Shown here in pieces: positions 36,627 to 45,560 of a stretch of DNA of 64,000 bases (position 1 is the stretch's first letter; each line of letters starts with the position of its first letter). Both the position numbers and the translations under genes were made by a program. Below the pieces are notes generated by a model. The model searched no databases. It was not told the origin of the DNA and saw nothing but the letters and a program-made list of their open reading frames with translations. Location of the stretch: NCBI RefSeq assembly GCF_000420405.1, contig NZ_ATUW01000005.1, positions 120,622-184,621 on the forward strand, given 5' to 3'. Source of the stretch: Winkia neuii subsp. neuii DSM 8576 (lineage in GTDB: Bacteria > Actinomycetota > Actinomycetes > Actinomycetales > Actinomycetaceae).

Positions 36627-37394
36627 TCACTGTGCGTTTATCATAAGCTCCTTAAGTAGCCCCTGGTGAACGTTTGGCCAACCGGCAAGAATTGAGCCTT
36701 TTTGGCAAACATCCATCCTCGTGCCGTCAAGGCGCGTAACGGATGCTCCTGCTTCCTCGCATATAAGTGTTGCAGCAGCGATATCCCAAGGGGAAACCCA
36801 CATATGGACGAAGGCTCCAGCCCGACCAGCCGCGACTTCCACTATTTCTAGAGCCGCCGAGCCGTACCGTCTGTGTCCCCGCGAATGCACTAGCGCATTT
36901 GCAAGGCGGGGCATTGCGCAGATCTCTTTAATGTCGGTAATTATGATCGCGTCTTCAAAGCTCCGTTCGCTATCAACTTCCCATATAGGCTCTCCATTAC
37001 ATGACGCCCCTTGACCAAGCCCGGCTACGTAAAAGAGGTCTTTAGTTACGTCTACTACGCATCCCCAAATCGGTTTGCCCCCTTCTAGCAGTGCTAGGGA
37101 AATGGCATAATCTCGCCCGGTGGCAACATAGTTCATTGTTCCGTCTATTGGGTCTAGAACCCACACTCTGCCTCTAAAGTCTTCGACACTGTGGGATTCC
37201 TCCCCCATCATCTTGTAGCCTGTGAGCGCGATAAGTTCTTTGGCAACATAGTTTTCAATCTCTCTGTCAACCTGGGTCACCAGATCGTTGCGATTGGCTT
37301 TTACAGAGATTTCCAGCTCCCTGGCCTCTAAAGCAATCTGCCTTGCATGCCTGAGGACAGGAAGCGCTATTTCGCTGATTTCTTTCAGGCTCAT
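36627..37394 (-). CDS. Inositol monophosphatase family protein
   Basis: 255 residues with the Mg-dependent phosphatase motifs: GEES, VLDPIDGTMN and SPWDIAAATLICEEAGA. The family includes inositol-1-phosphatase, histidinol phosphatase, and 3'-phosphoadenosine phosphatases. Its ATG overlaps the stop of the OPA antiporter by 4 bases, so the pair plausibly imports and dephosphorylates a phospho-compound. Substrate is unknown. Confidence 0.88.
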   Translation of the reverse strand: MSLKEISEIALPVLRHARQIALEARELEISVKANRNDLVTQVDREIENYVAKELIALTGYKMMGEESHSVEDFRGRVWVLDPIDGTMNYVATGRDYAISLALLEGGKPIWGCVVDVTKDLFYVAGLGQGASCNGEPIWEVDSERSFEDAIIITDIKEICAMPRLANALVHSRGHRRYGSAALEIVEVAAGRAGAFVHMWVSPWDIAAATLICEEAGASVTRLDGTRMDVCQKGSILAGWPNVHQGLLKELMINAQ

Positions 37395-38794
37395 TTTGCC
37401 GCTGCCCTCTTATCGGCACGGAGCATTTTTTCCTCAAGTAATGCAACACCGGCCAGGCATGCTAGGCCCACTACGGCAGATGCGATCAAGACGGTGAAGG
37501 TGGACCCCCAACCATGCAGAGTGTAGCCAAGGATGTTTAGCCCGCTCTTTTCTGGATCTGCGATTCTACCCAGCAGAACCTTAGCCATTGAATCCCCGAA
37601 AATATAGCCAAATGCTCTGGGCACTGCGTTAACTACTACGGTTGCGTTCTTTGGTGCGAATCCGATTACGCAGATGCCAATTAGTGTCACTGGTCCAAAG
37701 ATCAGGAACCCGATGAAGAACAGTGCTACGTATACGACAACTACTGAAGTGGCGAGGGAGTACACCCATATGGGGAGGATGACGAGTCCGATGCCTATGG
37801 ATCCTGCCAGCGCTCGTCTTCCACCTAGTTTGTCTGAGAAGTAGCCCCACAACAAGGATCCAGCGAGCCCGCCTGTTTCAAGCGCAAAGGTGGTGTTTAC
37901 GGCGGTGTATTGGCTAAAGCCTAGTTCAGTTGAAGTGTAGAGGACGTTCCAGTTGTCAATGCCAATTCGTACACAGTAGGCGGCAACGTTCGCAATACAG
38001 AGCAGCCATACTGCGGGGTTCTTTACAACGTAGGTTAGCAGGATTTGCCCTTTGCTCATTCCAGTAGAGACAAGATCGTTGGTTGCCTTTGGTTCTTCGA
38101 ATATTTCTTCAGCGCTTCGCCAACCCAGTTCTTTCGGATCATCTTTGCCGCAGACAATCCCCCAGACACCAATTGGAATTGCAACTACAGCAGGGGTTAT
38201 AAACATTCCGGCAACCGACCCGCCAAAGAAGGTGTTAGCACCCCATACTGCTAGTACGCCGGCGATCATCGCGCCTAGATTGTGGGAGGCGTTCCACCAG
38301 CCAATAAACCTTCCGCGCAGGGATCTTGGGGTCCACCTGTTCATGGTCGAGTTACACGAGGGGCCTCCTGGCGCCTGGAATAGGCCGTTGAGGGCCCACA
38401 GGATCATCAAAAACCCGTAGGGGTGGTTGGCGCTCATCAGCACAATACCGATTATTACTGAGATAACTCCCGCTGCGATTACAAGTGCTGAGAGGGCTTT
38501 TTTAGTGTTTTTACCGTCGAAGTAAAATCCTAAGAAGAGCCCACCGAAACCATATGTTAGCGAGAAGGCGAAGCCGATCACACCGAGCTCGGTGGTTGAA
38601 AACCCTGCTTGGTTAATCAACTCGGGCTGGGCGGCTTTGAAGTTTGTGCGCAGCAAGTAGAAAGCCCCGTAGGCGACGATGAGTACCAGGTAGGTTTTTA
38701 GGAACTCTTTCAGCCAGCGGCCTCTTTGCTCTTGTAGTGTAAGTGTTGTCTTCGGCACGTCTTTAAGTGCCAAAAAATTGCCTAGGGTTTTCAT
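37391..38794 (-). CDS. Second organophosphate:phosphate antiporter (OPA family MFS)
   Basis: 467 residues from ATG 38794, with GGAG eight bases upstream; longer in-frame starts to 38845 would lie close to an operator palindrome. It has about 12 helices. FYLLRTNFKAAQPELI and GLFQAPGGPSCNSTMNRW resemble the antiporter at 21229 and GlpT/UhpT proteins. Divergent sequence from that paralog suggests a different substrate. It is first of a two-gene operon with the phosphatase and directly downstream of a lacI-type gene. Confidence 0.9.
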   Translation of the reverse strand: MKTLGNFLALKDVPKTTLTLQEQRGRWLKEFLKTYLVLIVAYGAFYLLRTNFKAAQPELINQAGFSTTELGVIGFAFSLTYGFGGLFLGFYFDGKNTKKALSALVIAAGVISVIIGIVLMSANHPYGFLMILWALNGLFQAPGGPSCNSTMNRWTPRSLRGRFIGWWNASHNLGAMIAGVLAVWGANTFFGGSVAGMFITPAVVAIPIGVWGIVCGKDDPKELGWRSAEEIFEEPKATNDLVSTGMSKGQILLTYVVKNPAVWLLCIANVAAYCVRIGIDNWNVLYTSTELGFSQYTAVNTTFALETGGLAGSLLWGYFSDKLGGRRALAGSIGIGLVILPIWVYSLATSVVVVYVALFFIGFLIFGPVTLIGICVIGFAPKNATVVVNAVPRAFGYIFGDSMAKVLLGRIADPEKSGLNILGYTLHGWGSTFTVLIASAVVGLACLAGVALLEEKMLRADKRAAAK

Positions 38795-38850
38795 GTCGTC
38801 AACTCCGTTGTTGTTCCGATAGAAAATCACGTTTGTGATGGTCAAAGCCT

Positions 38851-38866
38851 ATTCAAACGTTTGAAT
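38851..38866. promoter_or_regulatory. LacI-type operator palindrome
   Basis: ATTCAAACGTTTGAAT is a perfect 16-base palindrome with the central CG that LacI/GalR proteins use. It is 57 bases before the antiporter ATG and between it and the end of the lacI-type gene. A degenerate copy with the same AAACGTTT core lies at 38921-38934, within the end of that gene. Confidence 0.75.
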
Positions 38867-38915
38867 GAGGTCAACCAAATAAATCGAAATATATGAGTAT
38901 TTAGACTGTTTCAGG

Positions 38916-39941
38916 CTAGTTTAAACGTTTGAATGAATTTAGATAATTTGCGGGGCCGGTTGTGGAGCGAATCTTCAAGCTGGTTGCGCAGTGAAGTTCG
39001 CGAGGGGCTTCGACGCTTCCGGCGTGGCGTTCTTTAGCGCGGCCGTACGCGGCAGCTGCAACCTCTTTCGGATGGCGGTCCACGCTGGTTATGGAGAATG
39101 CACAGGAGGCCGCTATTGCAGAATTGTCAAAGCCCGCAAGCGACACGTCGGTTGGCACAGACAGTCCAGACTTTAACAGTGCCAGATAGGCTCCTTGGGC
39201 GCACTGGTCGTTGTAGCAAACAATCGCACTGCATTCGGTAAGCGGCGCAGCCGCCGTACCCCAGAGGTCAGCTAGAACGCTAGTTGCGGCTTTATACCCT
39301 GCACTCAGGGTGTTCCCAGCCCGCCAGCGCTTTACTTGCAGTCCAATTTTTTTTGCTGCGGCTTGAATGGAGGCTGCTCGTTTTTGCGCTGAAACCCCAT
39401 CTGGCCCATCTAAGTAAATAATCTTGCGATGCCCGAAGGAATACAGATGTTCTACGAGTTCTGCGGCTCCGACCGTATTATCACTTGCCACCAGATCAGC
39501 GTGCGCATACGGGCTTTCTTGCCCAATAACCACTTGAGGGTGCAGCCCCCGCGCGTCATCAGGAGGATTTATAGCAATGACCGTGTCCACTCTAAACTGC
39601 GCGAGTTTATCTAACGGGTCATGTAGGTTCGCATATAAAGCTATATTTTCCGTAAGCACCCGAAACTTGTCTTTGTGCGCCAAGGCAAGAATCTCCTTGG
39701 TGTAGGAAGTGTGCAGCTCTTGATCGAAACTTGCCACTATCCCAAGAATCTTTGGCTTCGTCTGCGACAGCAACACTCCCGACAGATCAGCTCGGTACCC
39801 TAGTTGTTTAGCTGCCTGCTCTATGACTAGGCGCACAGGCTCACTTATGCGCCTATCACCCCGCAGGGCCAAAGATACGGTCGAGACCGACCTGCCAGTG
39901 TGTTTGGCGACGTCTTTTAGGGTCACCCGCCTTGAAGCCAT
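38916..39941 (-). CDS. LacI-family transcriptional regulator
   Basis: 341 residues. The N-terminal HTH reads VTLKDVAKHTGRSVSTVSLALRG, with the hinge region and a periplasmic-binding-like sensor domain ending in SLKIRSTTGPAN. It should repress the downstream antiporter-phosphatase operon through the palindrome at 38851. The effector is unknown. Sequence is related to the second LacI protein at 61803-62843. It has no strong ribosome binding site. Confidence 0.92.
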   Translation of the reverse strand: MASRRVTLKDVAKHTGRSVSTVSLALRGDRRISEPVRLVIEQAAKQLGYRADLSGVLLSQTKPKILGIVASFDQELHTSYTKEILALAHKDKFRVLTENIALYANLHDPLDKLAQFRVDTVIAINPPDDARGLHPQVVIGQESPYAHADLVASDNTVGAAELVEHLYSFGHRKIIYLDGPDGVSAQKRAASIQAAAKKIGLQVKRWRAGNTLSAGYKAATSVLADLWGTAAAPLTECSAIVCYNDQCAQGAYLALLKSGLSVPTDVSLAGFDNSAIAASCAFSITSVDRHPKEVAAAAYGRAKERHAGSVEAPRELHCATSLKIRSTTGPANYLNSFKRLN

Positions 39942-40222
39942 GCTCTAAATTCTATTACGCCCTCGCCGCCTATCCCGGGAGTTGGCGTATCCAGATGGGC
40001 TCCCCACCCCACAGACAGGTAAGAGCGAGCAATTTCGGTCCGCAAGCACACGCTCAGGCAGCCCTCTATCATCTTGAGCAGTTTCCCCCATTTGTCCCAA
40101 AAACTCCCCGACCTATGCTTTCTAAGAGCCTAACGCCTATCATTCTTGCGCGCCCGTTACGTGCCTCCAACACCAGTGGACCATTCTATGTACCCGCGCA
40201 GGTTTAGAAAGCCCCTCACAAT

Positions 40223-40236
40223 TTAGGTTGACCTAA
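40223..40236. promoter_or_regulatory. DtxR-like operator overlapping a -35 element
   Basis: TTAGG-TTGA-CCTAA, perfect in both arms, matches the core TTAGG-N4-CCTAA of DtxR/IdeR boxes. It overlaps the likely -35 TTGACC (40228-40233), which is 18 bases from the -10 TAGAAT (40252-40257) of the binding lipoprotein. Confidence 0.6.
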
Positions 40237-40254
40237 GTTTCTTTTCGTTTTTAG

Positions 40255-40273
40255 AATGGTAACCGTTGCCATT
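40255..40273. promoter_or_regulatory. Fur/Zur-like 19-bp box
   Basis: AATGGTAACCGTTGCCATT is a near-perfect 19-base palindrome; only three spacer bases break symmetry. It resembles the classic Fur-family box AATGATAATCATTATCATT and lies over the end of the -10 and the expected transcription start. Confidence 0.6.
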
Positions 40274-40310
40274 TGCAACAACGTACGGAAACTATCTATA
40301 AGGAAAGAAC

Positions 40311-41474
40311 GTGAAACGGTCAATCCTCGGAGCAGGCGTATGTGCCATGCTCGCACTCAGCCTCGCCGGTTGCGGTGCTACAGATGGCGGGAAAAAAGAC
40401 ACCGCAAATAAAAAAGATAAAAACCAAGTGAACGTGGTAGCGACTACCACCCAGATCTGCGACTACGTAACTCAGATTGCTGGGAGTAAGGATGCTGACA
40501 GTCAGCTAGCACTAAAGAAAACTGACGCATCTGGCAAGGTCTCCAACCTCGGTGCTGATCCGGCAAAGGCTAAGACCACTATCTCGTTGAACTGCCTGCT
40601 AGCGCCGAACGCTTCAGCACACGAACACGATATGACCACCGCGCAGTCTAAGGCTCTCTCAGAGGCTGACGTCATGCTGGTCAACGGCGTAGACTTGGAG
40701 CACTTCCTCGACGGTGCAGTCAAGGCTACCGGCTTCAAGGGCACCATGGGCGTCACCTCCGGAGTGCTCACTTCTAAAGAAGTCGGCGGCAAGATGGCCG
40801 ACGCAGAAAAGACCCTGCCCTACAAGATTGATCGCGGTGTAGAAAAAGTAAACGTCCGCAAGTGGCCGTTCCCGCCAGAAAATGGCGAACCGGCAGAATT
40901 CGAATACGACCCGCACGTGTGGACCAGCCCGAAGAACACCATGGTTCAGGTGAAGAACATTGGTGCGATCTTGTCGAAGGCATCACCCGAAAACAAAGCG
41001 ATTTTCGACAAGCACGTAGAAAAGTACACCAAGACTCTTGCCGACCTCGACAAGTGGGTAAAAGATTCTATCGACACGGTTGATCCGGCCCACCGCGTCC
41101 TGTTCACCTCGCACGACGCCTTCGGTTACTTCTCCAAGGATTACGGCATCAAGTTTATTGGCGCCGCTCTCTCGGACTTTAGCGATCAGCAGGATGCAAC
41201 TGCCGATCACATTCAAAAGGCTGCAGCAGACGTGAAGAAGTCGGGCGCTGTCGCTCTCTTCGCCGAAAACTCCAACAATTCCAAGTCAATTGAGGCCGTG
41301 GCCAAGGCCGCCGGTGTGAAGGCGATCATTGGCGACGATGCCCTCTACGGGGACTCGCTCGGACCGGCAGGTAGCGCGGGTGAAACCTACATCGGCTCCA
41401 TCACCCACAACGTTACCGGGCTGGTAAAGGCATGGGACGGCAAGGCTGCCGACATGCCCGCTAGCCTAAAGTAA
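40311..41474 (+). CDS. Zn/Mn-type ABC binding lipoprotein (cluster A-I)
   Basis: 387 residues. Lipoprotein signal MKRSILGAGVCAMLALSLAGC with lipobox LAGC. Histidines in SAHEHDM, DPHVWTSP and TSHDAFGYF, and acidic residues near IIGDDALYGDS, form the expected metal site of ZnuA/MntC-type proteins. AAGGAA precedes GTG 40311. No permease or ATPase is adjacent; the next ABC genes are of another type and on the other strand. Two metal-regulator palindromes lie in its promoter, so metal-limited expression is likely. Confidence 0.9.
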   Translation: MKRSILGAGVCAMLALSLAGCGATDGGKKDTANKKDKNQVNVVATTTQICDYVTQIAGSKDADSQLALKKTDASGKVSNLGADPAKAKTTISLNCLLAPNASAHEHDMTTAQSKALSEADVMLVNGVDLEHFLDGAVKATGFKGTMGVTSGVLTSKEVGGKMADAEKTLPYKIDRGVEKVNVRKWPFPPENGEPAEFEYDPHVWTSPKNTMVQVKNIGAILSKASPENKAIFDKHVEKYTKTLADLDKWVKDSIDTVDPAHRVLFTSHDAFGYFSKDYGIKFIGAALSDFSDQQDATADHIQKAAADVKKSGAVALFAENSNNSKSIEAVAKAAGVKAIIGDDALYGDSLGPAGSAGETYIGSITHNVTGLVKAWDGKAADMPASLK

Positions 41475-41492
41475 CCACCTAGAATACGAACG

Positions 41493-41528
41493 GCGCGGTA
41501 GGCCAAACAGGCCTACCGCGCACTTTTG
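41493..41528 (+). terminator. Terminator of the metal-binding lipoprotein gene
   Basis: GCGCGGTAGGCC (41493-41504) pairs with GGCCTACCGCGC (41510-41521), loop AAACA, then ACTTTT. Confidence 0.85.
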
Positions 41529-41602
41529 CCGTCCCTGAGGACAGGTAGGTTCGCCGCCACACACGAGTGATAGGTCATCTAAAACCAAACCGCAAGGAGG
41601 CG

Positions 41603-41631
41603 GCCCGCGCTCGAATATAACGAGCACGGGC
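41603..41631 (-). terminator. Hairpin downstream of the ABC exporter operon
   Basis: GCCCG-C-GCTCG (41603-41613) pairs with CGAGC-A-CGGGC (41621-41631) with one mismatch. It lies 16 bases after the stop of the ATPase gene on the minus strand. Uridine run is weak. Confidence 0.5.
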
Positions 41632-41646
41632 CCACAAGAAACAATC

Positions 41647-42279
41647 TCACATACCTACCAATGATTTTTGCGCCAATCTAAAGCAGAGGTCTGCCTCCCG
41701 CGCCAATTCTTTTGAATGGGTTACCACTATTACGCATTTATTAGTCTTATGCGCTGCCCCACTTAGCATAGCGGTAATCTCTCTGGCAGTTTTTTCGTCT
41801 AAGTTTCCGGTTGGCTCATCTGCCAAGATGACTGGCGCCTTAGAAACTAAAGACCTGCCGATCGCCACTCTTTGCTGTTGCCCGCCGGATAGTTCCATAA
41901 CATTTCTTTTCGCCTCTTGCGGCGTGAGCCCCAACTTTTCGAGAGCCTGAACCTTTGCCCTTTTATCAACTAACCTTAGATTCTCTAAGGGCGTCATATA
42001 GTCGATAAGGTTGTACGCTTGGAATATCAGCGATATTTGGTTGCGACGATGGTGCGAGTAGCCTTTTTTAGCTATATCTTCTCCTTCAAATCTAACCGTC
42101 CCGCTAGTTGGCTTATCTAATCCGCCTAGCATGGCGAGCAACGTTGATTTCCCAGCCCCGGACGTCCCAAGGATTGCATAAAATTTACCCCGCTCAAAAC
42201 TAACATTGACGCGGTCTAAAACAGGAGTACTCCCCTTCTGGTAAGCGTAAGTTACATTATCTAATTGCAGAATAGTCAT
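41647..42279 (-). CDS. ABC exporter ATPase, MacB/LolD-like
   Basis: 210 residues. Walker A GTSGAGKST, LSGGQQQRVAIG signature, Walker B VILADEPTGNLDE and VVTHSKE are complete. The NLDE after Walker B is typical of the MacB/LolD/FtsE group that works with FtsX-type permeases, as its two upstream neighbours are. The start lies 9 bases after the second permease. Drives peptide or lipid export, or mechanotransduction; substrate unknown. Confidence 0.93.
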   Translation of the reverse strand: MTILQLDNVTYAYQKGSTPVLDRVNVSFERGKFYAILGTSGAGKSTLLAMLGGLDKPTSGTVRFEGEDIAKKGYSHHRRNQISLIFQAYNLIDYMTPLENLRLVDKRAKVQALEKLGLTPQEAKRNVMELSGGQQQRVAIGRSLVSKAPVILADEPTGNLDEKTAREITAMLSGAAHKTNKCVIVVTHSKELAREADLCFRLAQKSLVGM

Positions 42280-42288
42280 TATTGTTTC

Positions 42289-43479
42289 CTAGTTCGTTTT
42301 TGAAAGAATTTTTAGTGTCGGAATTTTCAATATGGGCAAAAGCGTTACTAAAAGCGCCACATTTACCACTAAGAGGCCGATTCCAACCGTTGGTAGCACT
42401 TCCACCAAGGTTGCTTTCGGCGTGATTCCACCGAGGCCTTCTTGACCAGCCACCTTGTAGACCGTGCCAGCGACAATCTCTGTCAAGCTCAGACCGACAA
42501 TAGTTCCCACGGTGATTGCGACAACTGTAGTCACGGCTATTTCGAAAGCTAGCTGAGCTGCGATCTTAATTTTTGTTGTACCAAGTGCTAATAGGATTCC
42601 AATTTCCCGTAGTCGAGAGCGCAGCCAGAACACAAAGGTGCATACGAGGATGCCTGCACCACTTAGGCACACGCCGCCAAGAAGCAAAGTCAAGAGTTTT
42701 TGAACTCCTGATATAGCCCCTACCAAGGAGGCAAGCTGATACATTTTCGACGAGTAGTCTAGCTCTGGGGCTAACGCTCTGGCCTTAGCTAGCACTTTTG
42801 GCAGCTTTTTGGGGCTGTCCAGCTTGTATCGGGCGTTATCGACAAGCTTATCGCCTTGTATTTTGAATGCTGATTCAAGAGTTGTGAATATCTGGTTTTC
42901 AGGAGCAGCCTGCTCTAGGGGATTATTATTGTCGCTCTTCCCCACAAAGATTCCAGCGACAGTTAACTCCACTACCCGTCTATCCTTCGAGAGTACAAAC
43001 CTATCGCCAGTCTGTAGGCTGTTTTGTTTAGCAAAGCTCTGGTGCACGAGGGCTCCCCTGCCAAAACCTTTTATATGTGCCCCGGATTTTAGGGAGTAAG
43101 CCCGGCCTACAAAGTGCGGATGCAGGCGGCTTGCAGTAGTACCGATCACCGAAATACGCTCACCGCCATCTAGTCGCACTGTCCCAGCAGCTACGGCTGT
43201 TGCACCTACAGGTTTAGCTTTTATTTGCGTGTAAAGCGAGTATGATTTTACCCCTTCGATTGCGGCTATTTTGCGCGCCAAATCGGGGGTAATCTTCCCG
43301 GAGGCGGTAAAAACTTTTCCGGTAGAAGACCTAATCTCGCCGATTACCTCACCCAACGTTGAATGTATGGCTCCTGCAGCTACCAGGGCTGCAAATAAAA
43401 CTGCCATTATTGCAGCTAGCAGTGTCCCTCTTGCCGGGCGGCGGACGAGTGATATGCGGGCTCTATATAAGATGCTCAT
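42289..43479 (-). CDS. ABC exporter permease, FtsX/MacB type
   Basis: 396 residues. N-terminal helix, a large extracytoplasmic domain, then three helices with TKIKIAAQLAFEIAVTTVVAI. This is the typical four-helix MacB layout. It overlaps the upstream permease by 4 bases and forms a heterodimer with it. Confidence 0.9.
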   Translation of the reverse strand: MSILYRARISLVRRPARGTLLAAIMAVLFAALVAAGAIHSTLGEVIGEIRSSTGKVFTASGKITPDLARKIAAIEGVKSYSLYTQIKAKPVGATAVAAGTVRLDGGERISVIGTTASRLHPHFVGRAYSLKSGAHIKGFGRGALVHQSFAKQNSLQTGDRFVLSKDRRVVELTVAGIFVGKSDNNNPLEQAAPENQIFTTLESAFKIQGDKLVDNARYKLDSPKKLPKVLAKARALAPELDYSSKMYQLASLVGAISGVQKLLTLLLGGVCLSGAGILVCTFVFWLRSRLREIGILLALGTTKIKIAAQLAFEIAVTTVVAITVGTIVGLSLTEIVAGTVYKVAGQEGLGGITPKATLVEVLPTVGIGLLVVNVALLVTLLPILKIPTLKILSKTN

Positions 43480-44843
43480 TTTATTGTTGTCAGCAGTTCT
43501 CGTACAGGCTTACGCAACATGGGAATCGCAGCAATTAGCACGCACAAGGCAAGTATTGAAGCCACCATTGCCGTGGTATATGCAAAGGCTTGCGCCGTTA
43601 CTGTCACCTTCAGCGCATCCAGGGTCTTTGTTGCCATTGCTGTTTCCATGTCGGCAGCAAAATTTCCAGCCTTGGCCTGAGCGGCCATTGCTGCTTTATT
43701 TACAGATGCAAGTACGGAGTCTGAGAACTTCTGGGCTGTAAAATTCGCCAGAACGTATGCTCCGCCTATCGCCGGCAAGGCTATTAGTGCTAGCTCACTA
43801 AAATACTGCCCAATAATTGAAGCTTTGGTTTTACCTATCGCTAGGAGTACTCCGGTTTCCTTCTTGCGCTCCAGCATCCACAAGAAGAGGACAAGCGTTA
43901 AAACGAGGAAGGCAAATACAGAGGTTGCGGTAATAGTCGTTTTCACGGCCGAGCGCACCCCGCTAATGGATGCCGACATGCCGGCTAGGAAGTCATTTGC
44001 ATTAGTTAGTTGGTATTTGTTCCAATCTATCTTCGTTGTGCCTATCGCCTTCGTGAGCTTCTTGATGTTGGCATCCTTAGCCAGAAAGAACGTTGCATCT
44101 TGGTATATCTCACTCTTGGGCTCAACTTGGTAAAGCTGTCGGGTTGTAGACAGGTCGGTAAATATTGTGTTGCCGTTGAGCTCAGCTGAACGTGTCGCTT
44201 GTTTGATGTTGCGTCCTGCGGTGAGCCCAACGATTTCTGTTTCAACTTGGGTACTAGATTTCTTGAGGTTGTCCGCGTCGAAGGGGTTTGCCCGAAGGGT
44301 GAGTTTGCTTCCAAGCTTTAGTCCATTAGCTTTAGCTAAGTCTTCATGGATTACTGCTTTGTGAACGTCATCTTCCGTAAGGTGCCTGCCGGCGACCAAA
44401 GCGAGGGCGCCAGAGCGAATGTTCTTGTCTTGTCTGGTTTGGTTGACGCCCCAAATATGAGCTGCGTTGCCAAACTGGGCTTCTTTACGGGGGTCGAATT
44501 CATTTTTCCCTACCCTCAGGATCTTGGCTCCTACTAGGTCCGCGGTTGCATTCTGGCGTACCTGATGCCCGCTAATTCCAGCAATGCGGGCAAGGCTGTC
44601 AACATCCCTTGCCTTTACGGTTCCTGCCCCGGACGGGGTACCGATGTTTGTACGCATATTGTTGGAGAGGGTGAAGCCCTTACCGTTGCGCTCATTTATG
44701 TCGGTTGTGGCGCGTGCAGTGGCGGAGCTGATCGCGTTTGCGATTAAAAATAGCGTGGCCATGGTAGTGATGATCGAAAAAATCACCAAAGTTTTTATGC
44801 GTTGCCGGGCCACATACCTCAGGGCCCTACATGTGAAAGTCAA
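43476..44843 (-). CDS. ABC exporter permease, FtsX/MacB type, larger partner
   Basis: 455 residues from TTG 44843, preceded by GTAGGAG five bases upstream; the frame is open to an ATG at 44966 but lacks a binding site there. N-terminus TFTCRALRYVARQRIKTLVIFSI is usual for this family. Large extracytoplasmic region (about residues 50-290), then SVFAFLVLTLVLFLWMLERKKETGVLLAIGKTKASI with two further helices. First in the three-gene exporter operon. Confidence 0.88.
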   Translation of the reverse strand: MTFTCRALRYVARQRIKTLVIFSIITTMATLFLIANAISSATARATTDINERNGKGFTLSNNMRTNIGTPSGAGTVKARDVDSLARIAGISGHQVRQNATADLVGAKILRVGKNEFDPRKEAQFGNAAHIWGVNQTRQDKNIRSGALALVAGRHLTEDDVHKAVIHEDLAKANGLKLGSKLTLRANPFDADNLKKSSTQVETEIVGLTAGRNIKQATRSAELNGNTIFTDLSTTRQLYQVEPKSEIYQDATFFLAKDANIKKLTKAIGTTKIDWNKYQLTNANDFLAGMSASISGVRSAVKTTITATSVFAFLVLTLVLFLWMLERKKETGVLLAIGKTKASIIGQYFSELALIALPAIGGAYVLANFTAQKFSDSVLASVNKAAMAAQAKAGNFAADMETAMATKTLDALKVTVTAQAFAYTTAMVASILALCVLIAAIPMLRKPVRELLTTIK

Positions 44844-45172
44844 GTCTTCTCCTACTTTTGCAATCGCTTGCTGTTTGCTCCTTACATCTTGGAAAGACTT
44901 TCTATGATGCCGCTGTGCGACGATTATGGAAGTCGTATCCGATAGCGAGGAACCGGCAGAATCCATCTACAGCCCCGGGGAACTGCTAACTGAAATAACT
45001 ACGGTCTTCATAGAGGTGAAAAGCTGTTTTTCGACCATTTCCACGTTTGCGGATTAAAGCCGATCGTATTACGCCTCAGCTGCCTTATCGCATTTACTAC
45101 ACCACACCATCTATGTCAATATCTCACCTATTGCAATTGTTTAATATCTTTAGCTGCTATTAGTCTGGTGTA

Positions 45173-45294
45173 GTAATCATTCCGATTACGCCCAGGAGGC
45201 TAGTCGGAGCGGCACCTTGGTTGGAGTGTATATAGGGACTCCGAACCGGCTAGCTTTCACAGGGTATTCCGCCGGCCTCACCATCTTAGGGCGG
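45173..45294 (+). ncRNA. Three-hairpin element, copy A
   Basis: P1: GTAATC (45173-45178)/GATTAC (45184-45189). P2: GCTAGTCGG (45199-45207) with CCGGCTAGC (45246-45254), including one U.G pair, which favours the plus strand as the RNA. P3: CCGCC/GGCGG (45269-45294), weak. The P2 inner segment aligns with copies B and D. Not coding by preference. Confidence 0.5.
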
Positions 45295-45416
45295 GCAACC
45301 TCCTTTGAAATCTACAAGCGCTTTAAAGCTCGCAAGCTCCGCCAGTAAAATGTCAGTATTTTTAAATCTTAGATTTGACAGTTGTTGAAATACAGTAATT
45401 GCATTTACCATTGCGT

Positions 45417-45560
45417 CAGTACCTAGTCGATCACTGGTACTGGTAACACTAGCCGGTTGGATGTTCCGTGTTTGGACGTGTTTCCGGCTCCATCCTGGCT
45501 AGTGTTGGCCAATGGGGAATATATGACCTGTCCGCCTGGACTGTCTCAGGTGGGCAGGTC
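45417..45560 (+). ncRNA. Three-hairpin element, copy B
   Basis: P1: CAGTACC (45417-45423)/GGTACTG (45436-45442). P2: AACACTAGCC (45445-45454)/GGCTAGTGTT (45497-45506), with an inner stem. P3: a 14-bp stem 45525-45538 with 45547-45560. The P2 inner segment shares TTCC-TGTT-GGA-GTGT-CGGCTCC with copy D. Confidence 0.55.

Larger units (their letters stand above)
39942..40310. other. Intergenic region between divergent lacI-type and metal-lipoprotein genes
   Basis: Holds the promoter TTGACC-N18-TAGAAT (40228-40257) with two regulator palindromes described separately. The leftward half has no clear element; a 91-codon frame crossing from 39932 has no binding site and overlaps the regulator start. 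Confidence 0.7.

Noticed and set aside
38921..38934. Second AAACGTTT palindrome as an independent operator
   Set aside because: It lies within the 3' end of the lacI-type gene and is imperfect; it may be auxiliary but is not claimed.
39932..40207. 91-codon plus-strand frame
   Set aside because: It overlaps the LacI start, has no ribosome binding site, and reads as an intergenic translation.
45154..45348. Open frame ending ...NRLAFTGYSAGLTILG with a basic tail, like a sorting signal
   Set aside because: The stretch after LAFTG contains R and E and is not a membrane helix, there is no start, and the region is better explained as copy A of the three-hairpin element.
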